From: Temnopleurus reevesii
Taxonomy: Eukaryota; Echinodermata; Echinoidea; Temnopleuroida; Temnopleuridae
Direction: 5' to 3'
Assembly: GCA_036244855.1 (NCBI GenBank)
Contig: BQKZ01010251.1
Location: 6,438 to 23,475, forward strand
Length of the DNA stretch: 17,038 nt
Shown: piece after piece, positions 1-7,709 of the stretch
How the letters are laid out: each line of letters starts with the position of its first letter
Numbering within the stretch: the stretch's first letter is position 1
Notes under the pieces: model-generated
What the model saw: only the letters and a program-made list of their open reading frames with translations
What the model was told of the DNA's origin: nothing
The model's database searches: none
Program-made: the position numbers and the translations under genes

Positions 1-83
1 CGTCTCAGCCACATTTATTGAGACATCTAGGTCGCGAGAGGCCTTACCAAAAGGCTAAGTTTTCATCATCCAGGTGACAGCAG

Positions 84-402
84 CCTGAGGCCGATTGCAT
101 GAAATGGTCTTAATTGTCCTCTCCTTGCTAACACGTCTTAACTTCTTGTTATCCACGTATCCACGTTTGAGTCTGTGCTAAGAGGGTAGCGTAGTTAAGA
201 CGTCTAAAGCCCCGGTCACATAGGACCACGGAAGCAACACGATTCACCCCGACTCTTTGTTAATTCACAGTTAACTGCCTCAGAACAACGATTCGGGGTG
301 AATGGTGTTCCTTCCGGGGTCCTATATGACCGAGGCTTTAGCAAGAAGAGAATAGCTAAGCCCAGTTTGTGTGGCACGATTCAATAACCCTTTAGGTCAG
401 GA
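84..402. mobile_element. Old F2-family fold-back element, interrupted
   Basis: The left arm begins near 84 (CCTGAGGCCGATTGCATGAAA) and runs into CTCTCCTTGCTAACACGTCTTAAC. Its reverse complement resumes as GTTAAGACGTC at 194-204, is interrupted by the F1 element at 205-340, and continues as GCAAGAAGAGAATAGCTAAG after 340. The outer part of the right arm (about 361-402) is weakly matched, so the right boundary is approximate. The terminal sequence resembles the F2 elements at 8421-8548 and 10245-10383. No coding capacity is seen, so it would be a non-autonomous MITE-like element. Family assignment is by eye. Confidence 0.5.
205..340. mobile_element. F1-family fold-back MITE, 136 bp, nested in F2
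   Basis: The left end TAAAGCCCCGGTCACATAGG is the imperfect reverse complement of the right end CCTATATGACCGAGGCTTTA. The inner segments ATTCACCCCGACTCTTTGTT and AACAACGATTCGGGGTGAAT also pair, so nearly the whole element is two ~57-bp arms around a ~20-nt loop. Both ends carry TA, consistent with a TA target duplication as in Tc1/mariner-type MITEs. That assignment is inferred. Removing the element with one TA restores a continuous arm of the surrounding F2 element, which defines the borders well. Relatives lie at 5110-5220 and 7292-7409. Confidence 0.7.
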
Positions 403-1610
403 ATTGAATCATGTTCTTATCACAATCGCCTCAATACATGATTTGATTCTGATATTAGTAGAAATACAAGGAAGTATTAAAATGGTGTTCCATTTAATTA
501 TATGTACTCTCAAAATGAAACAAAAGAATCATATTTCGTTATCTTCCTTAGTAATGAACATAGAGGGCGGTAGACATAGTCTCACAGAGATAATATTATT
601 ATCTCTGTAGTCTCATATAGTGATGATACATTACATACTTTAATTTCGATTGTAGAAACAATACACAAGAATATTCAAACAGCATCAATTTAATCACTTT
701 AAATATTTAGAGTCTTTAGGGTCTTTACAGTATCTTTTTAGTGGTGATATGATCACTCGATTCCAATTTTAGAAGAAATGCAAGAGGGTATTAAAATGAC
801 ATCAATTCTAATACCAAAAGACAACACAGTTGAATATATTTTCAAAAACTGAGAGTGTCATGATCGAATAGCCCCTTATTGAAATCTGTGCCCATTGCAA
901 TCTAAAAATTACAATTGATTCCGATATTAGTAGCGTTCATTTTATATCAGAATGAAACAAACGATCGAACTGAAACAAAAGACTCATATTTCGTTATCTT
1001 AATTAGATATGAACATAGAGGGCAGTAGACATCCGTTGTCTTTAGAGTCTCGTCTACTGATGATACAATGAATCATTTAAATTTCGATTTTAGAAGAAAT
1101 ACAAAAGAATATTCAAACAGCATCAATTCAATTACTTTAAATCTTTACAGTCTTAAGAGTCTTTAGAGTACCTTTTTAGTGGTGATACGATTGTTTGATT
1201 CCAATTTTAGAAGAAATACAAGAGGGTATTAAAATGGAATCAATTCCAATACCAAAAGAATAGTTACGTATTGAAATCTGTGCCCATTGCAATCTCAACG
1301 TTACAATTGATTCCGATATTAGTAGCGTTCATTTTTATTATCAGAATGAAACAAACGATCGAACTGAAACAAAAGACTCATATTTCGTTATCTTGATAAG
1401 ATATGAACGTAGAGGGCGATAAACATTCATTGTCTTTAGAGTCTCGTCTAGTGATAATACAATTCCGATTTTTAGAAGCAATGAAAGAGAGTATTCAAAT
1501 AGCATCAATGTAAATTACTTTCAAAAAGGAAATAAAAGAATCATATTTTGTTATCCATGCTGGATGTGAACGTAGAGGGTGAATTCGTTGTCTTTATACC
1601 AAGAAATTTA
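403..1610. repeat. Degenerate tandem array, ~390-470 bp period
   Basis: Several landmarks recur in the same order. GATATTAGTA occurs at 451, 923 and 1315. TCATATTTCGTTATCTT occurs near 529, 984 and 1378, with a weaker copy at 1541. GAAATCTGTGCCCATTGCAA occurs at 881 and 1273. TAGAGGGCGG-like sequence follows each TCATATTTCG block. Inside a unit there is a shorter sub-repeat (TTTTAGAAGAAATACAAGAG...). Spacing is 455-472 for the first pair and 392-394 for the second, then shortens to 163, so the last unit is truncated. The short ORFs here are broken differently in each unit, so I see no coding role. It looks like a small local satellite. Confidence 0.75.
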
Positions 1611-1626
1611 TCCACATTGTGAATAG

Positions 1627-1863
1627 CTACCTGACAGGAATATTTATTCCTTGAAATGCCAAGTACGCTGGTATGGTGTTTGCCGGTGGAATAAAGCCAA
1701 TGTAATAATGCAAAGCACCTCAAGCAGTCCGCGGAATGGATATGTTACCATCACCTTCTTGAACTACAATACTTGGCATCCAGTTAGCATTCATTACATG
1801 TTGCTATCTCGGGCAAGGTTTCCGGTCGTCAAGATTCAGCAATTCAGCCGCGACGCGATCAAA
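1627..1863 (-). pseudogene. Possible decayed coding fragment, unrecognised
   Basis: One minus-strand frame gives 79 codons that look protein-like but contain a TAG at codon 20 and a TGA at codon 48, then end at TAG (1627-1629). The pieces read FDRVAAELLNLDDRKPCPR, then a segment containing NWMPSIVVQEGDGNISIP, then one containing GFIPPANTIPAYLAFQGIN. The local GC content is higher than in the flanking AT-rich repeats. I do not recognise the family. A plus-strand frame is also open across much of the same stretch, so chance cannot be excluded. Confidence 0.2.
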
Positions 1864-1907
1864 TTTTAATAAACCTTTTCAAATTTCAAATTTACTTTCA
1901 TAAAATA

Positions 1908-3215
1908 TCTTTCCCGCATTTTCTATTTGATATATTTAATGACTATTTACATTTTCACAATGATCAACTTTTATTGGCTATACGAGATGTGGAATTAAAC
2001 AGTAAGAGAAGGACTCCACGCCAAAAATTTCTTGCCTGAATTGAAAGCGCAAAAATCAGACAAACAGATCAAAAAAAGTTTGAGCGAAAATGGACAAGAA
2101 ATAAGAAAGTTATGAATATTTGAAAAATATCTTAAGATTTTCAAAACAGTTTTTTGGGGGGCCAATTGGTTCACGTGAAATGACGCGTTGATTACGTAGG
2201 CTCGTCACTTCTCTAGAATTAGAATTTTATATCTCTTTGCTTTTTATGTTCTGTTTAAAAGCCACCGGCACACAAATAGTTCCTTCTCTCGACGAATTCA
2301 TCTTGTTGAATATATATTTTATTATGACATCTGAAACATTGTTCATATAGAAGAGGTAACAAAATAATATAAATAAATATGATTTTAATAAACAATATGT
2401 TTAATAAGAAATATGTATTTTGTGTTATAATTACGCTTGCACGAAAGCAAACTAACGTTTACTACTGTAAATTCTGGTAAAGGAATATTTTTTTTTTCAC
2501 TTTGGATTTACAATGACATAATAAATTGTACAAATGCAATATGATCTAAAAGAAAATTATTATTGAAATATGAATTTTCCATATTTACGCAATGAATTGA
2601 TAGCATGATTGAAATCGTTAGAAATAGATACGTCATTGGAGTAGTGTTGAAATTATTTAGGTTATTTTATCTAAACCAATTTATTATAAGAAGAATTCTT
2701 ATTATTATTGATTATTTAATAAAATCATATTTAATCAATGATTTATCATATTTGCATCTTTCATACAATAACTTATTTCGAAGCTATACATTCCTTGATC
2801 ATAGTTGTTGAAAATATATTAAATTAAAATCATCAACAAATAGTGATTTTCTGTAAAGATGAAAAAAACAAACAATTAAAAAGCAATTATATACAATAAG
2901 CCAATTGTAGCGAAGTGACGAACCTACGTCATCAACATTTCATGTCACGTGATCAAAAGTTGTCAATTTGCTAAAAATATATAACTGTTTGAATTTCTAA
3001 AAGATATCCTTCAAAAATTCGTAACTTCTTTATTAATTGTCCGATTTCGCTCAAACTTTTTTTTATTTGTTCGTCTAATTTTTGCGCTTTTCATCAAAGG
3101 AAGTTATTTTTTTGGCGTGGAGTAACCGTTTAAAGGAAAAGTTGAATAGATATATGTTGTTACATGCCGTCAATTTAAAAAATATATATATTATAATTAA
3201 ACTAACGGGAAAGTT
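1908..3215. mobile_element. Large fold-back element with ~310-bp inverted arms
   Basis: The left arm (about 1908-2220) and right arm (about 2901-3215) are reverse complements over most of their length. Landmarks are ACTCCACGCCAAAAA at 2013 against TTTTTTGGCGTGGAGT ending 3123, AAGCGCAAAAAT against its complement, AAAAAGTTTGAGCGAAA against TTTCGCTCAAACTTTTT, and TTACGTAGGCTCGTCACTT against AAGTGACGAACCTACGTCA. The match weakens outside 1995-3134 but appears to reach CTTTCCCG at both ends. The core (2221-2900) is very AT-rich and has no recognisable transposase; its 68-codon ORF at 2605-2811 has no family look. This fits a non-autonomous long-TIR transposon. The exact ends and any target duplication are uncertain. 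Confidence 0.7.
2221..2900. other. AT-rich core of the fold-back element
   Basis: This is 680 bases of very AT-rich sequence between the inverted arms. I found no splice-like structure, no transposase motif and no conserved frame. It is best read as internal sequence of the non-autonomous element. Confidence 0.5.
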
Positions 3216-3254
3216 CTAGTAAATATATTGAGTGAACGAAATGTCAGTTTGATA

Positions 3255-3550
3255 AAAAGATGTTGGACCAACTGACAATTGGGCGAATTTGTGTTGCACG
3301 AACTGATAATTGGACCAAATGACTATATATTCCAAATGGGTATTGGACTAAATGGCTATTGGACTAAATTGGCGTAGACGAAGTGATGTAGTTAGGCGAA
3401 AACATGGACCTCGTCGTTATTGGACGAACTGGGTATGAGACGAACAGTCTTTTAGACCAAATGGTCATTGGATGAATGGAAACTGCACGGAATGCTCATG
3501 GGACGAAATGGGCTTAGACTACGTCATTAGACGAAGTTCAATGGCCAAGA
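3255..3550. repeat. Degenerate ~16-bp minisatellite
   Basis: A motif close to TTGGACNAAATGGCTA recurs about 17 times with a period of roughly 14-18 bp. Examples are TTGGACCAACTGACAA, TTGGACCAAATGACTA, TTGGACTAAATGGCTA, TTGGACGAACTGGGTA and TAGACCAAATGGTCAT. Copies are strongly diverged, so this is an old array. Part of it (3389-3550) is duplicated without change at 5562-5723 in front of the second sulfotransferase gene, so it lies in the 5' flank or leader of both copies. Confidence 0.65.
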
Positions 3551-3572
3551 GGGAGATTCAATTCGATTCAAG

Positions 3573-3833
3573 GTAATATGCCCATATTTTTTATTTTCAT
3601 TTATCAACGTTCTTACATCAGACACGTTTTTATGTCCGAAAATCGATCAAAATGTAATTGTTTTCTGGGCTATTCAATATTCTGGACAATCTTTGTGCAG
3701 TTCACAATTTGTTCCCTCGGCCTCGCTTCCATTTTAGATTGTAGCCATGGTTATTTCAAGACAAATCGATTGAAATTCAGTTTTATTCATCTTTTCATAT
3801 TTTTGTAACATCCTTCCCGCCCGGCTACTTCAG
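3573..3833 (+). other. Possible 5'-UTR intron, copy A
   Basis: A donor-like TTCAAG/GTAATA lies at the left border. An acceptor-like GGCTACTTCAG lies at the right border, 29 bases before the ATG of copy A. Both sites are kept in copy B (5746-6005). A 76-codon ORF (3578-3808) lies wholly inside it. This is inferred from consensus only; no transcript is available. If the intron is not spliced, that ORF would be an upstream ORF. Confidence 0.35.
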
Positions 3834-3862
3834 TTTCATTCTGTCCTGGGGCTATATCAAAT

Positions 3863-5034
3863 ATGGCTTCCACATTTAGGTTGCGGGTGATCTATACAAC
3901 AGCTACCATTGTCTTTATATCTGCGACAGTCCTCTATCTATATTACACAGACCAAGCGATTTGGACACAGATATTCAAGAGCAGAAAGGTGATTAATAAC
4001 ACTCAGAGGATTGCGCCGATTAAGAGTTTTGACATGCCAGAGGAAAGACTGAATAAATCCCCACCAATTGTGATCATTTTGGCGCAATGGCGAACGGGAT
4101 CAAGCGCCCTTGGACAGATTTTCAACCAGAACTCTGATTTGTTATACATCTTTGAAGCTCTTTGGCCGGTCCATCACATGCGGAAGTCTCGTAAAATAAC
4201 TCAGTTCTCGTTACAGGAGAGAAAACTCTCCCGAGATATTCTTCGTGGATTTGCGAGATGCGTTTTTGACTCCGACTACGTTGCTATTCTCCGTCGTTAT
4301 GTCACAGTTCAAAAGGATAAGACACTTTGCACAAACAGGACCTGCAGAGTAGATTCTTCGAGTTCCCTAGAGGACTTCTGTAAAACATTTAAAGGTCGAA
4401 TTGCTATGAAGTTAATACACGCCGATCTGGATCTACTTAGACCTCTTGTAGAAGAAGATAAGATTAATATAAAAGTAATCCATCTTGTACGTGACCCTCG
4501 TGGGAGTGCTGCGTCACGCATGAACTACGTCGAGAATCTTCACAGTCCTAAATGGAACGATGTGAAGAATCGCTTTCAGGAGTCTGGTCGTCTATCAGCT
4601 CTTGGGCTCGTTGACCAAACTCCTCAGTACATGTTGGATATTCAGGAAATAAGAGATAACGAACCAACGGCTAAAGGGATGTGCCAGTGGCTCAGGCAGA
4701 ATATCCAAACGTCAACTGATCAACTTCCTGCGTGGCTCCAGGGACGTTACCTCCTTGTGAAATACGAGGAGTTTGCGATGGATCCTCTCGCTACCACACG
4801 AAGGATCTACGATTTCCTGGGAATGCCTCACAATCCAGTGGTGGAGAAATGGGTCAAGGAGAACACGCAGAGCATGGACAAGAAGGCGATCGCGGCGATT
4901 AAATTTTTCTGACCAAAAGAGACTCGAAGCAGAATGCAAATCAGTGGATGAATGTTTTGAAGTATCAAGAAGCACACCAGGTCGTTAATGAGTGCCGTGA
5001 CGTCATGAAGCTTCTTGGATATGGATTTGATTAA
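3863..5034 (+). pseudogene. Carbohydrate 6-O-sulfotransferase, frameshifted copy A
   Basis: This copy encodes a CHST1-7-like Golgi sulfotransferase, which would move sulfate from PAPS to a sugar 6-hydroxyl. The ATG at 3863 has a strong start context (A at -3, G at +4). An uncharged segment at about residues 9-28 is a signal anchor. The 5'-phosphosulfate-binding motif WRTGSSALG is at 76-84 and the 3'-phosphate-binding motif VIHLVRDPRGSAASR at 205-219. Against copy B, 7 bases (CGTCATG) are missing after 4903. The frame therefore ends at TGA 4910-4912 after 349 residues, instead of 398. The lost frame continues after the lesion (LTKRDSKQNANQW...) but meets a second lesion, AAA to TAA, at 5032-5034. 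The missing C-terminus contains the conserved Trp and C...M..LGYG motif. It is probably non-functional, unless the deletion is a sequencing error. The CDS is single-exon. Confidence 0.8.
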
Positions 5035-5109
5035 AACAAATTACGAAAATGAGTAATGGTTGATTTTTATAGCACACATGAGGTTCATTTCATTGATGCT
5101 CATGGCGCT

Positions 5110-5220
5110 TTAGGCCCCAGTAACATATAAGCCCGGAAGCAGAACGATTCAACACGACTCTTTGTTCAATGCGTATTTAGCTGCGAATTGTTTCTGGGGT
5201 CATATGTGACTCGGGCTTTA
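5110..5220. mobile_element. F1-family fold-back MITE downstream of copy A
   Basis: The left arm TTAGGCCCCAGTAACATATA pairs imperfectly with the right arm ATATGTGACTCGGGCTTTA. The inner blocks GAAGCAGAACGATTCAACAC and ACTCTTTGTT match the F1 element at 205-340 in order. It starts about 75 bases after the sulfotransferase frame ends, so it could fall within a 3' UTR and fold into a hairpin in the transcript. It is at the same position as the copy at 7292-7409, so both come from one insertion before the duplication. Confidence 0.65.
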
Positions 5221-5560
5221 AGTTTTCATTTATTATTCTCCCACTTCGCTGCTTTGCATATTCCAAGGACTTCCCGCCAACTGACCTCATTTACCTCACC
5301 TGGGTCGAGTGCAGCACATCGTTGACAAATTTCTCATTGATGTAAATTAACTCCATCGGTGGGATTCACACAGCTGACCTGTCTTGTTGAGCTTGAAAGG
5401 CGAGAGTCAGAACCATTTCACCGCGATGTTTTACGATTCATGGCGGTCTGTGAGCTTACTCGACTTTCTTGATTGCTGCCCCTCATCTCTTTTCTTCTCA
5501 CCCCTTCTCTCTTTCTTTCTTTTCAGCCCATCACTCTTTTCTCCCGTCTCCTTTTTTCTG
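5221..5560. other. Downstream flank of copy A, no gene seen
   Basis: This stretch is shared with 7410-7708 at high identity up to about 5524. The last part is a pyrimidine-rich run (CTTCTCACCCCTTCTCTCTTTC and similar), ending at the N. The short open frame at 5384-5611 runs through the N into the minisatellite and has no family features. Confidence 0.5.
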
Positions 5561-5561
5561 N
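5561..5561. other. Single N, probable contig join
   Basis: The base is N. Sequence to its right starts inside the region homologous to 3389 onward, with no transition. This places the start of the second sulfotransferase unit exactly at the join. Confidence 0.75.
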
Positions 5562-5745
5562 TAGTTAGGCGAAAACATGGACCTCGTCGTTATTGGACGA
5601 ACTGGGTATGAGACGAACAGTCTTTTAGACCAAATGGTCATTGGATGAATGGAAACTGCACGGAATGCTCATGGGACGAAATGGGCTTAGACTACGTCAT
5701 TAGACGAAGTTCAATGGCCAAGAGGGAGATTCAATTCGATTCAAG

Positions 5746-6005
5746 GTAATATGCCCATATTTTTTATTTTCATTTATCAACGTTCTTACATCAGACACGT
5801 TTTTATGTCCGAAAATCGATCAAAATGTAATTGTTTTCTGGGCTATTCAATTTTCTGGACAGTCTTTGTGCAGTTCACGATTTGTTCACTCGGCCTCGCT
5901 TCCATTTTAGATTGTAGCCATGGTTATTTCAAGACCAATCGATTGAAATTCAGTTTTGTTCATCTTTTCATATTTTTGTAACATCCTTCCCGCCGGCTAC
6001 TTCAG
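5746..6005 (+). other. Possible 5'-UTR intron, copy B
   Basis: The donor-like CAAG/GTAATA and acceptor-like GGCTACTTCAG are conserved from copy A (3573-3833), with one base fewer near the acceptor. The acceptor is 29 bases before the ATG at 6035. It contains a 76-codon ORF (5751-5981) that differs from the copy A version only by four synonymous changes and two Ile/Val changes. Spliced versus retained cannot be decided from sequence alone. Confidence 0.35.
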
Positions 6006-6034
6006 TTTCATTCTGTCCCGGGTTAATATCCAAT

Positions 6035-7231
6035 ATGGCTTCTAAATTTCAGCTGCGGATGATCTGTACAGCAGCTATCATTGTCTTTATATCTTCGACA
6101 GTCTTCTATTTATATAACTCAGACCAAATGATTTGGAAACACATAGTCAGGAGAGGAGAGATGATTAATAACTCTCAGAAAATTGCCCCGATTAAGAGTT
6201 CTGATATGCCAGAGGCAAGACTGGACAAATCCCCACCATTTGTGATCATCTTGGCGCAATGGCGAACGGGATCAAGCGCCCTTGGACAGATTCTCAACCA
6301 GAACTCTGATTTGTTATACATCTTTGAAGCTCTTTGGCCGGTCCATCACATGCGGAAGTCTCGTAATATAACTCAGTTCTCGCTACAAGAGAGAAAACTC
6401 TCCCGAGATATTCTTCGTGGATTTGCGAGATGCGTTTTTGACTCCGACTACGTTGCTATTCTCCGTCGTTATGTCACAGTACAAAGGGATAAGACACTTT
6501 GCACAAACAGGACCTGCAGAGTAGATTCCTCGAGTTCCCTAGAGGACTTCTGTAAAACATTTAAAGGTCGAATTGCTATGAAGTTAATACACGCCGATCT
6601 GGATCTACTTAGACCTCTTGTAGAAGAAGATAAGATTAATATAAAAGTAATCCATCTTGTACGTGACCCTCATGGGAGCGCTGCGTCACGCATGAACTAC
6701 ATAGAGAATCTCCACAGACCTAAATGGAACGATGTGAAGAATCGCTTCCAGGAGTCTGGACGTCTATCAGCTCTTGGGCTCGTTGACCAAACTCCTCAGT
6801 ACATGTTGGATATTCAGGAAATGAGAGATAACGAACCAACGGCTAAAGGGATGTGCCAGTGGCTCAGGCAGAATATCCAAACGTCAACGGATAAACTTCC
6901 TACGTGGCTCCAGGGACGTTACCTCCTTGTGAAATACGAGGAGTTTGCGAGGGATCCTCTCCTTACCACACGAAGGATTTACGATTTCCTGGGAATGCCT
7001 CACAATTCAGTGGTGGAGAAATGGGTCAGAGATAACACGCAGAGCATGGACAAGAAGGCGATCGCGGCGATTAAACGTCATGTTTTTCTGACCAAAAGAG
7101 ACTCGAAGCAGAATGCAAATCAGTGGATGAATGTTTTGACCTATAAAGAAGCACACCAGGTCTCAAATGAGTGCCGTGACGTCATGAAACTTCTCGGATA
7201 TGGATTTGATAAAAACAACTTACGACAATGA
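6035..7231 (+). CDS. Golgi carbohydrate 6-O-sulfotransferase (CHST1-7-like)
   Basis: This is a 398-residue type II membrane protein of the Gal/GalNAc/GlcNAc 6-O-sulfotransferase family, predicted to act in the Golgi lumen with PAPS as donor. A short basic cytosolic tail precedes a signal anchor at about 8-27, a variable stalk (28-66) and the catalytic domain. WRTGSSALG at 76-84 is the 5'-phosphosulfate-binding loop. KVIHLVRDPHGSAASR at 204-219 is the 3'-phosphate-binding motif. GRYLLVKYEEFARDP (294-308) and the C-terminal QWMNVL...C...MKLLGYG block are family-typical. N-X-S/T sequons are at N45, N111 and N158. The start has A at -3 and G at +4. His213 replaces the Arg usually found after RDP, which copy A retains. 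The CDS is single-exon, as in many vertebrate relatives. The acceptor sugar cannot be inferred. Confidence 0.9.
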   Translation: MASKFQLRMICTAAIIVFISSTVFYLYNSDQMIWKHIVRRGEMINNSQKIAPIKSSDMPEARLDKSPPFVIILAQWRTGSSALGQILNQNSDLLYIFEALWPVHHMRKSRNITQFSLQERKLSRDILRGFARCVFDSDYVAILRRYVTVQRDKTLCTNRTCRVDSSSSLEDFCKTFKGRIAMKLIHADLDLLRPLVEEDKINIKVIHLVRDPHGSAASRMNYIENLHRPKWNDVKNRFQESGRLSALGLVDQTPQYMLDIQEMRDNEPTAKGMCQWLRQNIQTSTDKLPTWLQGRYLLVKYEEFARDPLLTTRRIYDFLGMPHNSVVEKWVRDNTQSMDKKAIAAIKRHVFLTKRDSKQNANQWMNVLTYKEAHQVSNECRDVMKLLGYGFDKNNLRQ

Positions 7232-7291
7232 TTAATAAAGGTTAATTTTTATAGCACAAATGAGGTTCATTTCATTGAAGTTCATGGCGCT

Positions 7292-7409
7292 TTAGGCCCC
7301 AGTAACATACAAGCCTGGAAGCAGAACGATTCAACACGACTCTTGGTTCAACATGTTCAATGCGCAGTTAGTTGCGAATTGTTTCTGGGGTCATATGACT
7401 CGGGCTTTA
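7292..7409. mobile_element. F1-family fold-back MITE downstream of copy B
   Basis: The ends TTAGGCCCCAGTAACATACA and GGGGTCATATGACTCGGGCTTTA pair imperfectly. Internal blocks match 5110-5220, with a small insertion around ACATGTTCAA and a 2-base deletion in the right arm. It sits 60 bases after the stop codon. An AATAAA at 7234-7239 precedes it but is only two bases past the stop, so the likely 3' end of the transcript is not clear. Confidence 0.65.
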
Positions 7410-7708
7410 AGTTTTCATTTATTATTCTCCCGCTTCGCTGCTTTGCATATTCCAAGGACTTCTCGCCAACTGACCTCATTTACCTCACCTGGGTCGAGTG
7501 CAGTACATCGTTGATAAATTTCTCATTGATGTCAATTAACTCCATCGATGGGATTCACACTGCTGACCTGTCTTGTTGATCTTTAAATGCGAGAGTCAGA
7601 ACCATTTCACCGCGATGTTTTACGATTCATGGCGGTCTGTGAGCTTACTCGACTTTCTTGATTGCTGCCTCTCATCTCTTTTCTTCTCATCCCTTCTCTC
7701 TTTCTTTA

Positions 7709-7709
7709 N
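7709..7709. other. Single N, probable contig join
   Basis: The base is N. It marks the point where homology between the second sulfotransferase unit and the first stops. Confidence 0.75.

Larger units (their letters stand above)
3389..5524. repeat. Duplicated sulfotransferase unit, copy A
   Basis: This block aligns end to end with 5562-7708. It includes minisatellite, leader, ORF, 3' flank and an F1 element. The first 290 bases (3389-3678) match with no difference. The ORF start region differs at about 16% of bases and the rest of the ORF at about 3%, by hand count. Copy A also continues about 36 bases of pyrimidine-rich sequence past the homology, up to the N at 5561. Confidence 0.9.
5562..7708. 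repeat. Duplicated sulfotransferase unit, copy B
   Basis: The whole segment between the N bases at 5561 and 7709 is homologous to 3389-5524. No unique sequence lies at either end. That is expected for a contained contig and would be a coincidence for a natural duplication. See copy A for divergence by region. Confidence 0.9.

Noticed and set aside
371..610. 79-codon ORF at the start of the tandem array
   Set aside because: The frame is not kept in the other repeat units.
2605..2811. 68-codon ORF in the core of the large fold-back element
   Set aside because: Its composition (Ile, Leu, Tyr, Asn) follows directly from AT-rich DNA, and no transposase motif is present.
4309..4988. ORFs antisense to or shifted from the sulfotransferase gene
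   Set aside because: They are shadows of the real frame. The 4773-4988 frame ends without the family C-terminus, and the antisense frames have no homology that I can see.
5110..7409. Two independent F1 insertions at the same site
   Set aside because: Both sit at the same position in duplicated DNA with shared flanks, so one insertion preceded the duplication.
3389..7708. A clustered multigene system around the sulfotransferases
   Set aside because: Only one gene type is present, in one or two copies. The neighbours are repeats and an unrelated housekeeping gene on the other strand.
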